DNA of 64,000 nt from NCBI GenBank assembly GCA_944739405.2, contig CALYKY020000262.1, positions 1 through 64,000 on the forward strand, in the 5' to 3' direction. The stretch comes from Euclidia mi. Its lineage: Eukaryota; Arthropoda; Insecta; Lepidoptera; Erebidae. Numbering within the stretch: the stretch's first letter is position 1; each line of letters opens with the position of its first letter. Position numbers and translations under genes: made by a program. The notes under the pieces were generated by a model. The model was not told the DNA's origin. It worked only from the letters and a program-made list of their open reading frames with translations, and made no database searches. Shown here piece after piece: positions 24,441-37,034 of the stretch.

Positions 24441-24660
24441 TGTTACAATAATAACAATATTGTAATGTATAAAATCACAATAAGTTAATAATAATTATGT
24501 TGCAAAATTATGATTAAGTTGTGCTATGGTCTTGTACCTATGGTTGAATGTCACCTTACGCTGTATCATATCTGTGAGGACCTGTAATTGGCTTTGTGTT
24601 GCAAATTTTGTTTTATTTTATTGAAATTGTATGTGCTGTTGGTCTTCCTTAGAATAAATA

Positions 24661-25689
24661 AATAAATAAAATATATAAATAATAAAATCCTGATACAACT
24701 CACTGCTCCCAACCTAGGCAGACATTATTCTATAGAATCCATTTAAATTATATAAACAAATAGGAAATTATACCCAGACATTGTTCAAATCAGGACAGAA
24801 ATCGTGCTCATCACACAATGATTGGTCGTAGATGTGTGCAACAGACGACTTGCTACATAATACCCAACGGACTAGTCAAAATATACACAGTTGAAATGAT
24901 ATGTTTAATGAACTGAATATTAGTTTAACCTTACATCAAAGTGACGTACGATGGATGATCATTATGTTCATAACTAGCTGCTTACGTGATCGTCGAACGG
25001 CTGAAAACGTGCATTCGGTATAAGCCCCGGCGTTTCAGCCTGCGACTCGGAGATAAGTCACGTATTCATTACACTAACTTTGGATTAACCAGGCATACAC
25101 TTTATAGACATGTGTTGACAGGAGACTTTACCACGTAAATGAACTTATCAATCAACCTTTATAATTAATTTATGTGACAGTTTTTAAAATAAAACTTTCG
25201 ATAGACAGACATACACAATTTTAGACAATGTTACACTTAATTAATATTTTATACAGGTAGGTGGCATATTATACAGGTAGCAGAAAACAAGTTTCAGTCC
25301 ATCTGATGGCAAGCAGAGCTTAAACGTGAATATTGCCAAGTAGGTAAGCATCATCCAAGGGCAAGGAAAGGCAAAAGCTCGGCAAGTTCTGCCACCCTTA
25401 GTCTTCTCACACTCATTTCTGTGAAGCATCGTGACTGAGCCCTGAACATAGCAAATATCCACAATTACAAGAGAATTTACTATAGTTTATTGTGTATTTT
25501 ATAGAAAAACTACAGATTTTGCTATTTCTTCAGATAAAACACAAAAACATACCTACCTACTTAAAACACGTATTTCCTTCGGATTGATGTATGTTTGATA
25601 ATGTTTATTGGACGAGGAGCTCTTTTGTGCATGATCCTAATGTACCTACCCTCATTCGTTCTTACAGCTGCCAAGGGCCGGGGCGGCTG
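24661..25689. other. No gene recognised
   Basis: AT-rich sequence; 25241-25462 is somewhat less AT-rich and may be an unplaced repeat. No motif supports a gene. Confidence 0.5.
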
Positions 25690-25734
25690 ATCTACGCGTA
25701 GTGAGTAATCAGCACCTGATGCGGTTCAGAGGTT

Positions 25735-27423
25735 TTGGGAGGTAGAGGAGCCCCCTCAAGCTGCCCGTTTGAATCCAGAACATGAGGAGTGCGAGCTGTT
25801 CTTCCAGAACAACACTGGTCGACTCCGTTCTGGTCGGCTTATTACGAAGCTACCTTTTCTGTCTGTTCGGCCTCCGCTTGGTGAGTCACGACCTTTAACC
25901 GAAAAGAGATTGTTAGCTATGGAGCGTCGCATGGGTCGTGATCCGGAGCTCAGACAGAAGTACATCGAGTTCATGAGAGAATATGAACAATTGGGATACA
26001 TGTCGGTGTCAAATTTGCATTGGCGTTCGGTGGAGCACTACTTTCTCCCGCATCATGCGGTAGTGAAGCCATCAACTGGCAAGCTGCGCACGGTGTATGA
26101 TGGTACTGCGCAGACTTCAACAGGCGTATCCTTGAACCAGTGCTTGCATTCTGGTCCCAAGTTGGTCAAGGACCTTTGTGACGTCATCACCAACTTCCGA
26201 CGACATCAGGTTGTCTTTGTAGCCGATATAAAAATGATGTTCAGGCAGACGATTATCCACCCTGATGACCGTCGCTTCCAGCTGGTCCTTTGGAGAGAGA
26301 ATCCTCGCGATCCCATGGTCGTCTACGAGCTCAATACCAATACGTACGGGTTAAGGTCGAGCCCCTACTTGGCAATACGTTCTCTTTGGGAGCTCGCAGA
26401 CCGCGAAGGCTTACGTTTCCCACGAGCCTCCGCCATCTTGAAAGACGATATTTACGTCGATGACATTTGCTCGGGCGTCTCCACAGCGGACGAGGCGATC
26501 CTCCTGCGGGACGAATTGATAGGTATTTTGGCCTCCGCTGGTTATGAGTTGCGCAAATGGATTTCCAACTCACCAGCGCTTTTGGAAGGCTTGCCAGAGG
26601 ATCATCAGCAAGATCCACATCTATTTCAGATTGTTGACAACCCCGCCATGATGGCTGTTCTCGGCGTTCAGTACAGACCAGTCCAAGACATCTTTACGTA
26701 TAACGTAGACCTGAAATTGCCTTGTGCTTGGACTAAACGTCTCGTGTTGTCTACTGTCGCCAGAACCTTTGATCCGAACGGTTGGATCTGTCCTGTCATA
26801 TTTTGGGCAAAATGCTTCTTGCAGAAGCTTTGGACAGCAGGATTGACCTGGGACGAACCGCTACACGGCACTCTTGTTGAGGAATGGACCTATTTTGTAT
26901 CCTCCTTGTACTTCACGTACATCCTGCCGTCAACGAGATCTCCTTGCCTCGTCCCATCCTTCCTCCCGGGATGTACAAGGCCACCCTTCACGGGTTTTGT
27001 GATGCCTCGGAACGTGGTCACACGGCCGTGGTGTACTTGAGCACAGTTAATGCCTCAGGTCAGGTGAGGGTTTCCCTGATCATGGTGAAGAGCAAGGTTG
27101 CACCCCTTCGGACATCTCTGAGAATCCCTAAATTGGAGCTCTCGGGAGCAGCCCTACTTGTACGCTTGTTGAATCACGTGTCTAACACTTTGGGTAAGAC
27201 AATTTGTTTTAATGGGAGCTACGCCTGGACAGACAGTCAAATTGTACTTTGTTGGTTGAAGGCGTCTGTCCACACCTTGGAGGTATTTGTCGCTAATCGC
27301 GTTTTCCAAATCCAAAAATCCGAAGTCACGCTGGTTTGGAGACACGTGCCAGGTGAGGTCAACCCCGCTGATTGTGCCTCGCGCGGATGCTTGACGCCTA
27401 GTTTAATAGGCCATTCGCTGTAG
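25735..27423 (+). pseudogene. BEL/Pao reverse transcriptase and RNase H
   Basis: After an FW-EVEE junction broken by a lost base at about 25735, the frame reads NPEHEECELFF, YFLPHHAVVKP, LRTVYDGTAQ (a BEL hallmark), FVADIKMMFRQ with the first catalytic Asp, and YVDDICSG with the catalytic pair. Near 26880 the frame shifts by one base. The RNase H-like part continues at 26884-27423 with LHGFCDASERGHTAVVYL, RIPKLELSGA, AWTDSQIVLCWL and VPGEVNPADCASRG, then a stop. The domain order and hallmarks are those of Pao/BEL. Function would be cDNA synthesis and RNA removal; frameshifts preclude this here. Confidence 0.88.
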
Positions 27424-27438
27424 TGGGGTCCGGAATGG

Positions 27439-28985
27439 TTGAGTCGACCAGAAATTGATTGGCCTCGAACGCCAGTTTTGAATACTTCTAATTTGCCGGA
27501 TCTGCGAACACTCACTCTTGAGAAGGTGGAATGCGCCTTCGACCCCGATTTCTTGTTGAATCGCTACAGCTCCCTTGACAAGTTGTTAGATGTTACTGCT
27601 TGGATAAAGCGTTTTGTTTTCAACTTTAAGCACCCACAACAGAAACGTCTGACACCGTTTCTTTCACCACAGGAACGACAGGAGTCCCTCACCTTTTGGG
27701 TTCGTTCTGTGCAATTGGCGCATTTTGAGAAGGAGATTGCTATCCTTAAATCAGGGAGATCGAAACTATCGGGAGCTGTATCTAAATTGAACCCCTTTTT
27801 GGACGATACGGGTCTCTTGCGTGTTGGAGGGCGTCTTAAGAACGCCAACCTTCCTTACGGAGCACGTCATCCCCTTTTGTTACCTGAGGACGGTAATTTG
27901 GTACGCTTGTTGGTAACTGACCGTCACCTTAAAAATTCGCATGCTGGTTGTAATGCGCTCTTGGCCATTTTGCAACGCGAGTTTTGGATTTTGTCTGCCC
28001 GAAGAATAATTCGGAGTGTAGTCTTTCGCAGCATCCCTTGCTATAAGCTCAAGGCTTCTACCATGCAGCCCTTAATGGGAGACTTACCGGCAGATCGCGT
28101 AACTGAGAGCAGGACGTTTGACGGTGTTGGCACGGACTTCGCTGGTCCCTTTTTGGTGAAAACGTCGACACTTCGAAACAGCAAGACTGTTAAGGCCTAC
28201 TTGTGCGTTTTTGTTTGTCTTTCCACAAAGGCCGTTCATTTGGAACTGGTCTTATCGCTTACAACCGAGGTGTTTGTAGCCACATTTGACAGATTTGTAT
28301 CCCGCAGAGGGCTGCCTTCCTTGATCCGTTCTGACTGCGGCACTAACTTCAAGGGCACGTATAATTATTTGAATGATGTTGTTAATTTCCTTGAAACCAA
28401 CAAGGCTGATATAGGCAATAGGCTTGCCCGACGTGGGATAAATTGGTTGTTTTCCCCACCAAATTGTTCACACTGGGGTGGTATTTTTGAGGCCGCTGTA
28501 AAATCGGCCAAAACACACTTGCGCAGGACAATTGGTGACCCTGTCCTTTCATTTGAGGAACTCGCAACTGTGTTTTGTAAGATTGAGGCCGTTTGAACTC
28601 TAGGCCATTGTGCCCGATCTCCTCAGATCCGAATGATTTGGAACGCCGGGCCATTTTTTGATTGGTCGCCCAGTTGTCGCCTTGCCTGAGTACCCCTATA
28701 TTGATACGAGACCTGGTCGTCTCTCGTGTTTTGAATTGGTACGCCAGATTACTCAGAGCTTTTGGAAACGCTGGAATTTGGAATATTTGCACATACTTCA
28801 GCAACGCGTTAAGTGGACCGACAAGACCGATCCACCCAAGATTGGAGACCTCGTTTTGATCAAGGAGGCTAACCTTCCGCCACTCATTTCGTTTGGTAAC
28901 TGGGGCTGATGGAGTTCCCCGATTTGCTGAGGTCTTGGTGGACGGTTCGATTCTGAGGAGAGCGGTTGCAACATTGTCACGTCTA
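27439..28985 (+). pseudogene. BEL/Pao integrase and C-terminal domain
   Basis: The N-terminal zinc-binding region shows RHLKNSHAG and later SIPCYKLKA, where one of the two expected Cys is replaced by Ser. The catalytic core has GTDFAGPF (D), SDCGTNF (D) and HWGGIFEAAVK (E), the D,D,E triad. The frame is lost at 28596 and regained from 28658 (RPVVALPEYPYIDTRPGR, PPKIGDLVLIKEANLPP) as the C-terminal domain typical of BEL integrases. A further shift near 28905 precedes the ending SRLPTD. It would insert cDNA into the genome; the missing Cys and the shifts indicate decay. Confidence 0.85.
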
Positions 28986-29028
28986 CCAACCGATTAGCGG
29001 ACCGGTAGGCTGGTCCGGGGCGGGTGGA

Positions 29029-29602
29029 TGTTTGAAATAGAAATAGTTGTTATGATAAATCAAGTCGATTATATCGATTTGGTAACGTTTAGTTTAATCT
29101 ATTGTATATTTTGACTATGGTCACACTGAACTGTCAACTTCCGTGTCTGAAAATTGGCTGACGCCGTTTGGTCTCTCTCGCGTGGGTTTGTAATTGAGAT
29201 AAATTGATCACCTTTTGAAAAGCTCATCCTGGTAGCTTCGCGAATAGTTTGTTCGTTTCCCGCGGTCAGTGAAAAAACCCGGTATAAAAAGTTGTCTTGA
29301 CCACGCCGTATCTTGTAATCCACGTTTTGCCTCTCGCGTGCCTTTGTGATATAAAATTAAATTTGGAACCCGCTTGAAGGCCGCTTCTTGATCTGCCGGC
29401 ATCGGTAAACTGTGATAAAAGTCAAACATTTGTAACTTATCGAACATTATAAAACACGTGTGTGAATTCCTGGTTGGTGCCCGAGGAGTAGGACGCCGAA
29501 CTGGATCCTGTGGTATTTATTCGATTTTCTTGTTATTTTGGCCAAAATTATGAGTTAATCTTATAGGTCCACTCAAGAGCACCATCAGGAACACCAGGAG
29601 AT
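29029..29602 (+). repeat. 3' LTR of the BEL/Pao element
   Basis: It starts TGTTTGAAATAGAAATAG directly after the purine-rich tract. The right limit is where similarity to the copy at 57326-56790 stops, after CACCAGGAGAT; the true terminus may be a few bases shorter. Shared blocks include AAGTTGTCTTGACCACGCCG and CTTGTTATTTTGGCCAAAAT, separated by indels. Confidence 0.7.
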
Positions 29603-31435
29603 ATAAGGTAAAATTTTCATGTATGTACCTACCTATTACTTGAATTCACTGTGCAATCACAGTAATGGTGTTTAGATCCTTTGCCTTGGGCTAGAGTGGA
29701 TGAATTAATCGCTTCCACTGTCTGCAAACTACCCAATCTTAGTCCTAACTCTAGACACTTACAGTATCTATTATTTGATCTTCAACATCAGACTGTAGGC
29801 AAAACCTGACATTCACTTATACAAGCACATTATTTAGTTTAATATATGTACTCGGAGTCATATGATGGCTTTTTAATTCATGCCATCTTATATTTAGTTC
29901 TTCTACATCAAATAAACAGTGTTACATCCCGCCCTTCTATAATTGCGAGAGATATTTTAACCGCATTTTGTCTCTGCTATTCAAAGTAACTTAACGAGTA
30001 GTGTTAGTTGAATATAAAATAACTTTTTTGATATATTTAAGAATACAAATATAATAAAGAGCCATTCATGGTTATTCCACTAAGGGCTCGATACAAAGTG
30101 GCCGCGAAATCGTTTGACACTGTCAAGTTTATACATGAGTTAAAAAACCACACCACTCTGTCCAAAAATCTATGACATATATGTGGCGATTTTAGATTTA
30201 TATAGCCCGATATAGATTCAAACTATAAAATACGAAAATTATATGACAGTCATGCTAATGCTAATATTCTGTCAACTCTGGGTAGATTAGAAGGCAGACT
30301 ATGAAATCCATGACAAAAGTTGTTGATGCAATACGGAATAAATACCATGAGATCATCATGATGTCATAAAAAAGGTCACATTACCTGTACCTATCTCTAT
30401 TCCAATCGACCCGAATAACCCACATATATTTTTTATTACTCTGTCGAAATTGATTAACCATCATTCCTTGCAAATAGCAGGACAATTTATACGAATATTA
30501 GTCGAAAGGTAGCTGAAATTGTCAACAAAACGTAGAGACGAATACACAGTATATGTACGGGGGATGAAAGGGTGGATGGAATATACGGCGGGCCGCAACG
30601 TAATGATTGCTCATCTATACTAGAATAGCTTCGGCTGTTTGGGTACGGCACGGAATATATGACCGTCTTACGAATCCTTCAGCGTAACCACAGATGAATT
30701 AGGTCGCATAATAGAAATGTCGTCATAAGGTATAACGTGTGTCGTTTTGATTATAATTGGCAGTAAAACGGGCGGGCTGACCGCCCAATCGGTCTCTGCC
30801 AACGGTCCGGTCTCGGCGCCATTACGGGCACACATTAATTTTTCACATCCGGCACCGAACACATAATTGAGCTTTTCCACCTCTACGCCACAGAACTTTG
30901 TCGCATATTATATCAAACTTGTGATCAAAAACCTCGTGTTACGGAGGCTTACTTTACTAGAATATAGCAACATGTACTTGGTGCAGAAGATAGCTATTTT
31001 TTTTGGCGTACCAAAATAAATAAATGTATTTTCGGTAAGATTCTGGAATTAATAGTTTGTATTCTTATAATGTTTTCCAAGCCTACCAAATACTATTGAG
31101 TTTTATTTAAAGAAAATTACAGTAGAGGCACTGAATCGAGTGTTGTCTCGTAGCTGTCTCGAAGACGTCAGTAGAGTCGCGTCTTAAACCGTAGATTATT
31201 AATCTCGGTTGCAGCCACATTTGGCCAGCCCTTTTTGTTAATAATTAATGACAACTGATCCCAATAGGTAGTGAATACTATAGGCTCGTTCAAACAAAGC
31301 GATGTCAAACAGAAACAAACCTTAGCTTTATTATATAAGTTGATATATTCTAAGCATACAGCCTCAAAACTTGTCATTCGCTCTTGTTTGAATATATAAT
31401 ATGTACCTACCTACCTAATGTATTTCCACTATATC
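29603..31435. other. No gene recognised
   Basis: AT-rich with frames under 71 codons. A less AT-rich patch at about 30540-30880 was examined on both strands; no domain or splice pattern could be supported. Confidence 0.5.
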
Positions 31436-31664
31436 CATCACCAGCCCTTAACAGTCCACTGCTGGACTAGGCCTCTCCTTTGAAAGGAGGAATTGGCCTA
31501 CTATACCACGCTGGCCAAACGGGTTGGTATAAGGTTTGTATCAAGTTTTCCTTATCTTACAGTGCTGTTCTCTGCATAATATGCTCCCTCTGTCGGCTCT
31601 TACGACACCTATGGGATGATATGGGGTGGTGACATTCCGTATTCTTAATCCGTCACCACACGGA
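31436..31664 (+). repeat. Dispersed 230-bp repeat, well preserved copy
   Basis: It runs from ACAGTCCACTGCTGGACTAG through CCTTTGAAAGGAGGAATTGG and ACGGGTTGGTATAAGG to TTCTTAATCCGTCACCACAC. It closely matches 57575-57795 and partly 59433-59491, with older relatives at 12905-13146 and 53945-54070. The motif CCACTGCTGGAC is very common in moth genomes. No coding capacity. Confidence 0.8.
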
Positions 31665-31744
31665 CGTTCCACTCTATAATTTGTCTAAAATCTATGAAAA
31701 CCCACTAGTATTTTGGTATAGTATCACAAGTAATCCCTGTTCAG

Positions 31745-32670
31745 GTTATTTATATATATTATTTACCCGAAGATTATATACCATAATCATCATATTCCCG
31801 AATTTCATTTAGGTACCCGAATTTCATTTGCCCGAATGTTTTGTTTGCCCTAAAAGACATATGACATACTTTTAATTGCCCGAAACTTAGATACCATAGG
31901 ATACGAGTGCCATACGTATTGTTTTTCATATTTTTAATTGCCATTATAATTATCGGACATAATATTTAAACGCCATAATGATTATTAGACATAATATTTA
32001 AATGGCCTACCCATCTAAATATTATGTCTAATAATCATTACGTATCAAAATCCTGAAGTTTAAAATCCCGAAAAATAAATTAAATATTATTATCAACAGC
32101 TAGTTCCTAGGGTTAGGTGCGACGAATTAAATAAAAAGGTTATGTTAGGTTCTCTTTTGACCCTAAACCCAAAAATAGCTGCTTCGCAGGGCTCCGTCAA
32201 CTAGGCCACATTCTTCACACTAGTTCAATAAACTGAAGTTGACGGATGAAGGAGCCTTGCGAAGCAGGGCTCCTATTTTCGGATTATGGGTCAAAAGAGA
32301 ACCTAACATAACCTATTTAGTTACAAGAATTACAGTCGGATCTAAACCTAGGTACTCGAAAGCAAAGAAATCATGATTAGTCTAGTGAATCCAGTTTCTC
32401 CTGATATAACAACCGTTACACACCCAATGTCGATGGCAAATGATTTTATGGCATATGATAGTTATGGCATGTGATAATTAGGGCATGTGATAATTAGTGC
32501 TTACAATGATTATGACAAATGATGTTATGGTAAGTGACTTTATGGGAAACAAAGCTTCTAGCACGTGACTAATATAGCAAATGAGAGTAGGGCAAATGAA
32601 TATTACGTCATATAATATTATGGCAAATGATATTAGGGCAAATAAAATTCGGGCAAATGGCGGTATACCC
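31745..32670. mobile_element. 926-bp modular palindromic element with degenerate GGGCAAAT repeats
   Basis: Flanked by CCTGTTCAG (31736-31744) and CTTGTTCAG (32671-32679), a likely 9-bp target duplication with one difference. The left part carries degenerate TTTGCCCGAAT-type repeats and the right part their complements (ATTCGGGCAAAT). Inside are two strong inverted repeats: 31977-32005 with 32011-32039 (29 bp, one mismatch, 5-bp loop), and 32137-32202 with 32237-32314 (a 66/78-bp arm pair, one 12-bp indel). No coding capacity. The organisation suggests a foldback-type or MITE-like element; the family is unknown to me. Confidence 0.65.
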
Positions 32671-32679
32671 CTTGTTCAG

Positions 32680-34387
32680 TGAATCTAATTTATTGATTTA
32701 CGAGCTTCCATGCAAAATGATTTAATTAGATGGGATTTCAATAAAACCGTCCTTCAATGCAGCTAAACCTTACGTATCTTCGGATGTAAAATTATCGGCG
32801 GTTTCAAATAAAGATCATGAATTTTACTCACGTTTCCTATAATTTTGATTTTTGTTTAATTATACAATTAGGTACCGATCACTTTCAATATTGTGAAAGC
32901 AAAAGATAATAACGATATTTATTACAGTTCAGATTTTGGACACGGTGTGCTTCGCACTATATGAATCATTTAACAAATATATATATATATATATATATAA
33001 ATTATGTTTAAATGGTTTAGATATAGAAGCCAAGAAAGTCACATACTTAACAAAATAGAACTAGGCTGTCTAGAGTGGTTATCTTGACAAGTTACAGACT
33101 CTACAGAAAATATACATTGAAAAGTAGCATATAAAATAAATAAAATGTAACAATTTAAGACGACCATGTTTTATTGCAATATTACTTAAGTGACACGAAA
33201 CACTGTAATACAACTAAAGTACTTAACGAAAATAATTAACAAAATCTTGGTGAAAGCAATAAAAGAAGGCAACAAAAAATAGTCATTAAGTAAACAGCCG
33301 TTTATCTCAGTGTTTCCTACATAGTGGGATACTGTTACGAAGTAGGTGTAATGACAAATTAACAGCCAATCACAGCTTACAAGATTACCAATCAGCCGTG
33401 ACGTCATTAGGTGAGGCTATTCCGACGTACCCTTGAGTTCAAACCACTAGAACGTTCTTTCGGATTATCTTACAAGTAATCATTATCGGTTCTCCGCTAC
33501 GATCATATATTGATTACCGCTTATTGTATTACAAATAATACTAAGATACGGTAAAGCTGTAGTATCGATAGCGTTAACGGTGTTTGCATAGATATTGGTT
33601 TTGTTTAGCTGCTTTGCGGATGAACATTATACATGTTCGCGACAGACATTAAAAACTATGACAGTTAATAGTGTATTCGAAACCGCGAGTGAAAATCGTA
33701 TAAAATCAGTGCTATCCAATCGTGCGGTACACCGGGTTCGGTTCCCGGACGCGTCAATGTGATAAAATAACGCTAGAATAGTGAAAATCAGCAAATCGTT
33801 AATAAGAAGTGCTACGTAGTTAATGGACAGCAGTTTTAAACTTGTGCTAACTGTAGGGACTTAGATATCGATCATAAATAGTGTTATCAGTTATAATAGA
33901 TAAGAACTAATAGTTCATAAACAGCTGTTTTGTTAACATAGTAGTTTTAAAGATTTATAAGTGTTTTTTAGCTTCGAATTGGCTTGAAGTCATGTCTAGA
34001 TACTTTCTTATTGCTAGTTATTACCTTATAAATTTTAAATAAACATAATAACAAACATTTACATGTTAATCATAAACTTTGTTCATGTACGAAAATGTTT
34101 ACTTAAGAAAATTTGTATTTTTACTTATGCATCGTAGGTTTTCCTGTATAACTTAGAATTGAATAAAGATATTTTCATGGTGCTTGTTTTAATAGATGCC
34201 CCATATAGTTGCACACAACGGCCAACCAAAATTACATATATAACTATAGTATTTAATAGTTTTTTAATAGAAAATATAGTCGGCGAGCCCTTGTGTGACG
34301 ACAGTTTTTCTTGAATAGCTTAGTGACGCAAGCAGTAAGGTTTAGGTATTGTATACCAATAGATAGAACTTTTTAAGACCTATCTAG
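32680..34387. other. No gene recognised; (AT)n microsatellite
   Basis: A pure AT dinucleotide run lies at about 32976-32998. At 33735-33753 CCGGGTTCGGTTCCCGG resembles a pol III B box, but no A box at proper spacing was found. The rest is AT-rich without recognisable features. Confidence 0.5.
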
Positions 34388-35189
34388 CTATGTATAGAAC
34401 ATATATGCATGTATCATAGTACCTAAGATAATTACATGTATGTACCTGATTGAAAATAAAGATTCGCTGTGCACATGTTCGGTGCGGTGGTCGTCGTTAA
34501 GGTAAAGTTTCGAAGTACCTAAGCGACCATGTTTTCGGCCAGTTCGTTGGCGTCCCAACCACCATCTTGTGACCAAGTAACCATATGTAACCACCAAGCA
34601 CCGAACACCTGAACAGCATCGCTCCCAACGTATGAAGATGTTTTATTTCTGAAGCCCCGAATAGATTGAAGCCATACAGTCCACACATATAGAAGAACAC
34701 ACATCGTCGTAGGAACATTCGCCAGTCACACACTACCAGCGCACTGTGGCGGACCAGCTAAGGTTCGATTCCTGGCATCCGTCACAATACATTTAGTGAA
34801 AAGAATCGCGCTTGGTTGTGAATTTGCTGGTGTGTTTCAGATAGTTCCTTATAGTATAGTATAGTAACCCTTTCAAATAATAGTTTTTTTATTTATTTAT
34901 AATATAATAAGTGAGACAGTATAAGAATTATTATCAGTTATACCGATTGATCAAAGGCTTTAACTTTTGAGTCCAGAGCCGCTTCCTAGTTTAACCAAAT
35001 TTGATAGAAACTTTGAACTTTTAACGAACGTTTTTCGTCTCAGCAATCCAAAAGAACAGTGCACACATTAGCAAAAAAAATAACAGCTATGAAAGTCTTC
35101 CCGTTACCGCCACTGGTGCAACATAATTATGCAAAAAATTCGGAGCAAATTGATAATTATTTTTAACTAATTTTTTATATCTATATACT

Positions 35190-35582
35190 TACTGGGTGTA
35201 AAGAACGGCGTACCGAAAACTGATACCAGTGATTCAGTACATTATACTGAGACCCTCGGCGGTCGCTTTTTTTGAAACCCAACACTTTGCCCAACCCGGG
35301 GATCGAACCCGAGACCTCCCAATCCCACCCGCACATTTATGCCGCGAGACCAACGAGGCAGTCAGCTCTGTCAGTACTTGATTAATTCTGAGCATTTTAC
35401 AAAAACTTTAATGCGGGTCGATACTAGTTATTTACTATTTCATTTGGTACATTATATGTAAAAAATACCAAAAAAGGAACATTTATGAAAATGCTCTGGA
35501 AAATTTGACCGCCAAGGGCCTCAGTATCATGTACTGAATCACTGGTATCCGTTTGACGGTACAACGTCTCTTACTCCCAGTA
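35190..35582 (-). mobile_element. TIR element containing a tRNA-like SINE head (left arm copy)
   Basis: Terminal inverted repeats of about 75 bp begin ACTGGGTGTAAAGAACGGCG and, from the other end, ACTGGGAGTAAGAGACG, with TA on both outer sides. Inside, on the minus strand, is a tRNA-like stretch with B box GGTTCGATCCCCGGG (about 35294-35310). Same structure as 45870-46264. Confidence 0.7.
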
Positions 35583-36324
35583 TAATCATACCTATTATGC
35601 TACCCAAACAAGTATTAATACTAGCATTAATTTATGTTTGTTCTTAGGTATGCCATTTGTGCGACAATGTTGTTTCACTAAACCGTTGATAATAAGACGA
35701 ACTTCAGTCAAGACAAACTTTAATCACGGTGTGTAAGATTCTTGAGAAGCTTAGTACTTGTCCCGCAACGCTCGCATACATTCCCGCACACGTTTACACG
35801 GCTTTCAAAGACGTATTTAGGTCTTGCTGTTGCGTGCAACATTGAATTCAGTGCATGAAGCCTATTCAACAACAGGTCATGTTAGTAGGCCTACTTTTGT
35901 ATAGACCGCGGTTATATGACTTTTTGAAACATTTGGACGCTAAATAAATATCATTTCAAAAGGCTATTTTAGAACAACGTTCGCTCTAGGAATTAATATC
36001 CAGCGGCAAAGAGACCGATTTGATCACTGCACCATTCATGAAGACAAATTCACATAATTCTCATTCACAGTAAACTATATGTATCAATATCATCTTATTT
36101 TCAAAAGCAAAACTATTTCTAAATTATACCTACATGCATAATGTAGTAGCGTACACAGGTAACATAAAGCCACGGTTTAACTGCAACCAGCTGTGTCTCG
36201 GCACTTGTAAACGTTCACTTTATCGTTCAAGTGTTACTCAGAAGACAATTTGTTCTAACTGTTGCCCAACTTTGTATTAAAATAGATTGAGAAAATATTC
36301 AATGCTAACCCTTATTAATTTTGT

Positions 36325-36405
36325 TTCTGGCTGTTCATTGTGTCCGTGGATTGTATGTTTATTAAGCTTCCCGCTACACAGGGTTTATCACAAGGCGGGG
36401 GAATT
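36325..36405 (+). repeat. 3' part of a tRNA-derived SINE (left arm)
   Basis: TGTTCATTGTGTCCGTGG followed by ATTGTATGTTTATTAAG matches the 3' half of the SINE at 17500-17708. It has no head and so is a fragment. Mirrored at 44878-44955. Confidence 0.6.
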
Positions 36406-37034
36406 ATAACAATTTATCAAAATTTATCAAATAAGTACCTTTTATAAACTAATATAAATAATGTTCGTGTTTCAAGCCTAGTCGTTTAATATTTAAGGTT
36501 TGCCTTACAATACATATCACATACATACATCATTATTACATAGCAGGCCAACGGACGCCGACTCTGGAATTGCAAGCGTTTGAGTAACTTGATGGCCAAG
36601 ATACTTGACGATTTATCACCAAGCGTCCTGTCTCAGATTCGCATAGTTTACTTGTACTGTTTACGATATGTTATTATAATATACCTTTATAAGTAGGTTC
36701 TACAAGCTTTGCATAACATTGTGGCTCACGAAAGTATTGATAAAAAGAAAGAATAACGCTCACATCCAGTAAGGTATTCCAAAGAATAACGAAACTTGTC
36801 AATAGTGGTAGCTGAATGGAACTAATAGTACAAAAAACAAACCATACAAAATCCATTGCTCATTGGCATGTAGATTAAAGGTCTAAACCAAATATTATGC
36901 AAAACTTACTTACTTAACGTTACAGTCCAATAAGTTACCGGCAGCCATGATTCTTCAACAGCAACTGTTATTACAAAAGCTATATTAATTATTATAAAAA
37001 TAATGATCAAAACTCAGTGCTTAATTTACAAAGG

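Larger units (their letters stand above)
21515..24660 (+). mobile_element. Jockey/CR1-type LINE, 5'-truncated, with Helitron inside
   Basis: From about 21518 the plus strand encodes an endonuclease C-terminal part, a reverse transcriptase and the C-terminal domain seen in Jockey/CR1 LINEs, then a 3' UTR and an (AATA)n tail at about 24652-24670. It has no RNase H. A 198-bp Helitron splits the RT. It is related to, but distinct from, the LINE at 37432-42199. Target duplication was not found. Confidence 0.85.
25690..29602 (+). mobile_element. BEL/Pao LTR retrotransposon, 5' part missing
   Basis: On the plus strand: reverse transcriptase, RNase H, integrase, a C-terminal integrase-associated domain, a purine-rich tract (GGGGCGGGTGG at 29017-29027) and the 3' LTR. 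Gag, protease and the 5' LTR are missing, so the left end is a truncation near 25690. Several frameshifts (about 25735, 26880, 28595-28660, 28900) and a stop at 27421 make it defective. A related LTR lies alone in antisense in the receptor gene at 56790-57326. Confidence 0.88.
34388..37034 (-). repeat. Left arm of a large inverted repeat
   Basis: The reverse complement of this segment matches 44252-47066 along its whole length with only scattered single-base differences and one 178-bp indel (present at 45118-45295, missing here at 36157/36158). The limits are where similarity stops: CTATGT at 34388 and AAAGG at 37034. The arm contains a MITE with a tRNA-like head (35190-35582) and part of a tRNA-derived SINE (36325-36405), both also in the other arm. 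Identical short frames in the two arms merely reflect the duplication. Confidence 0.92.

Noticed and set aside
32976..32998. Possible replication or matrix element in the (AT)n run
   Set aside because: A plain dinucleotide microsatellite; nothing else points to a function.
33720..33760. tRNA or SINE from the motif GGGTTCGGTTCCCGG
   Set aside because: No A box at the right distance and no homology to the SINE families seen elsewhere in the window.
34388..34733. 60-78 codon frames present identically in both arms (for example 34497-34733 and 46721-46957)
   Set aside because: Their identity comes from the inverted duplication; no start context, motif or splice structure supports a protein, and they overlap in several frames.
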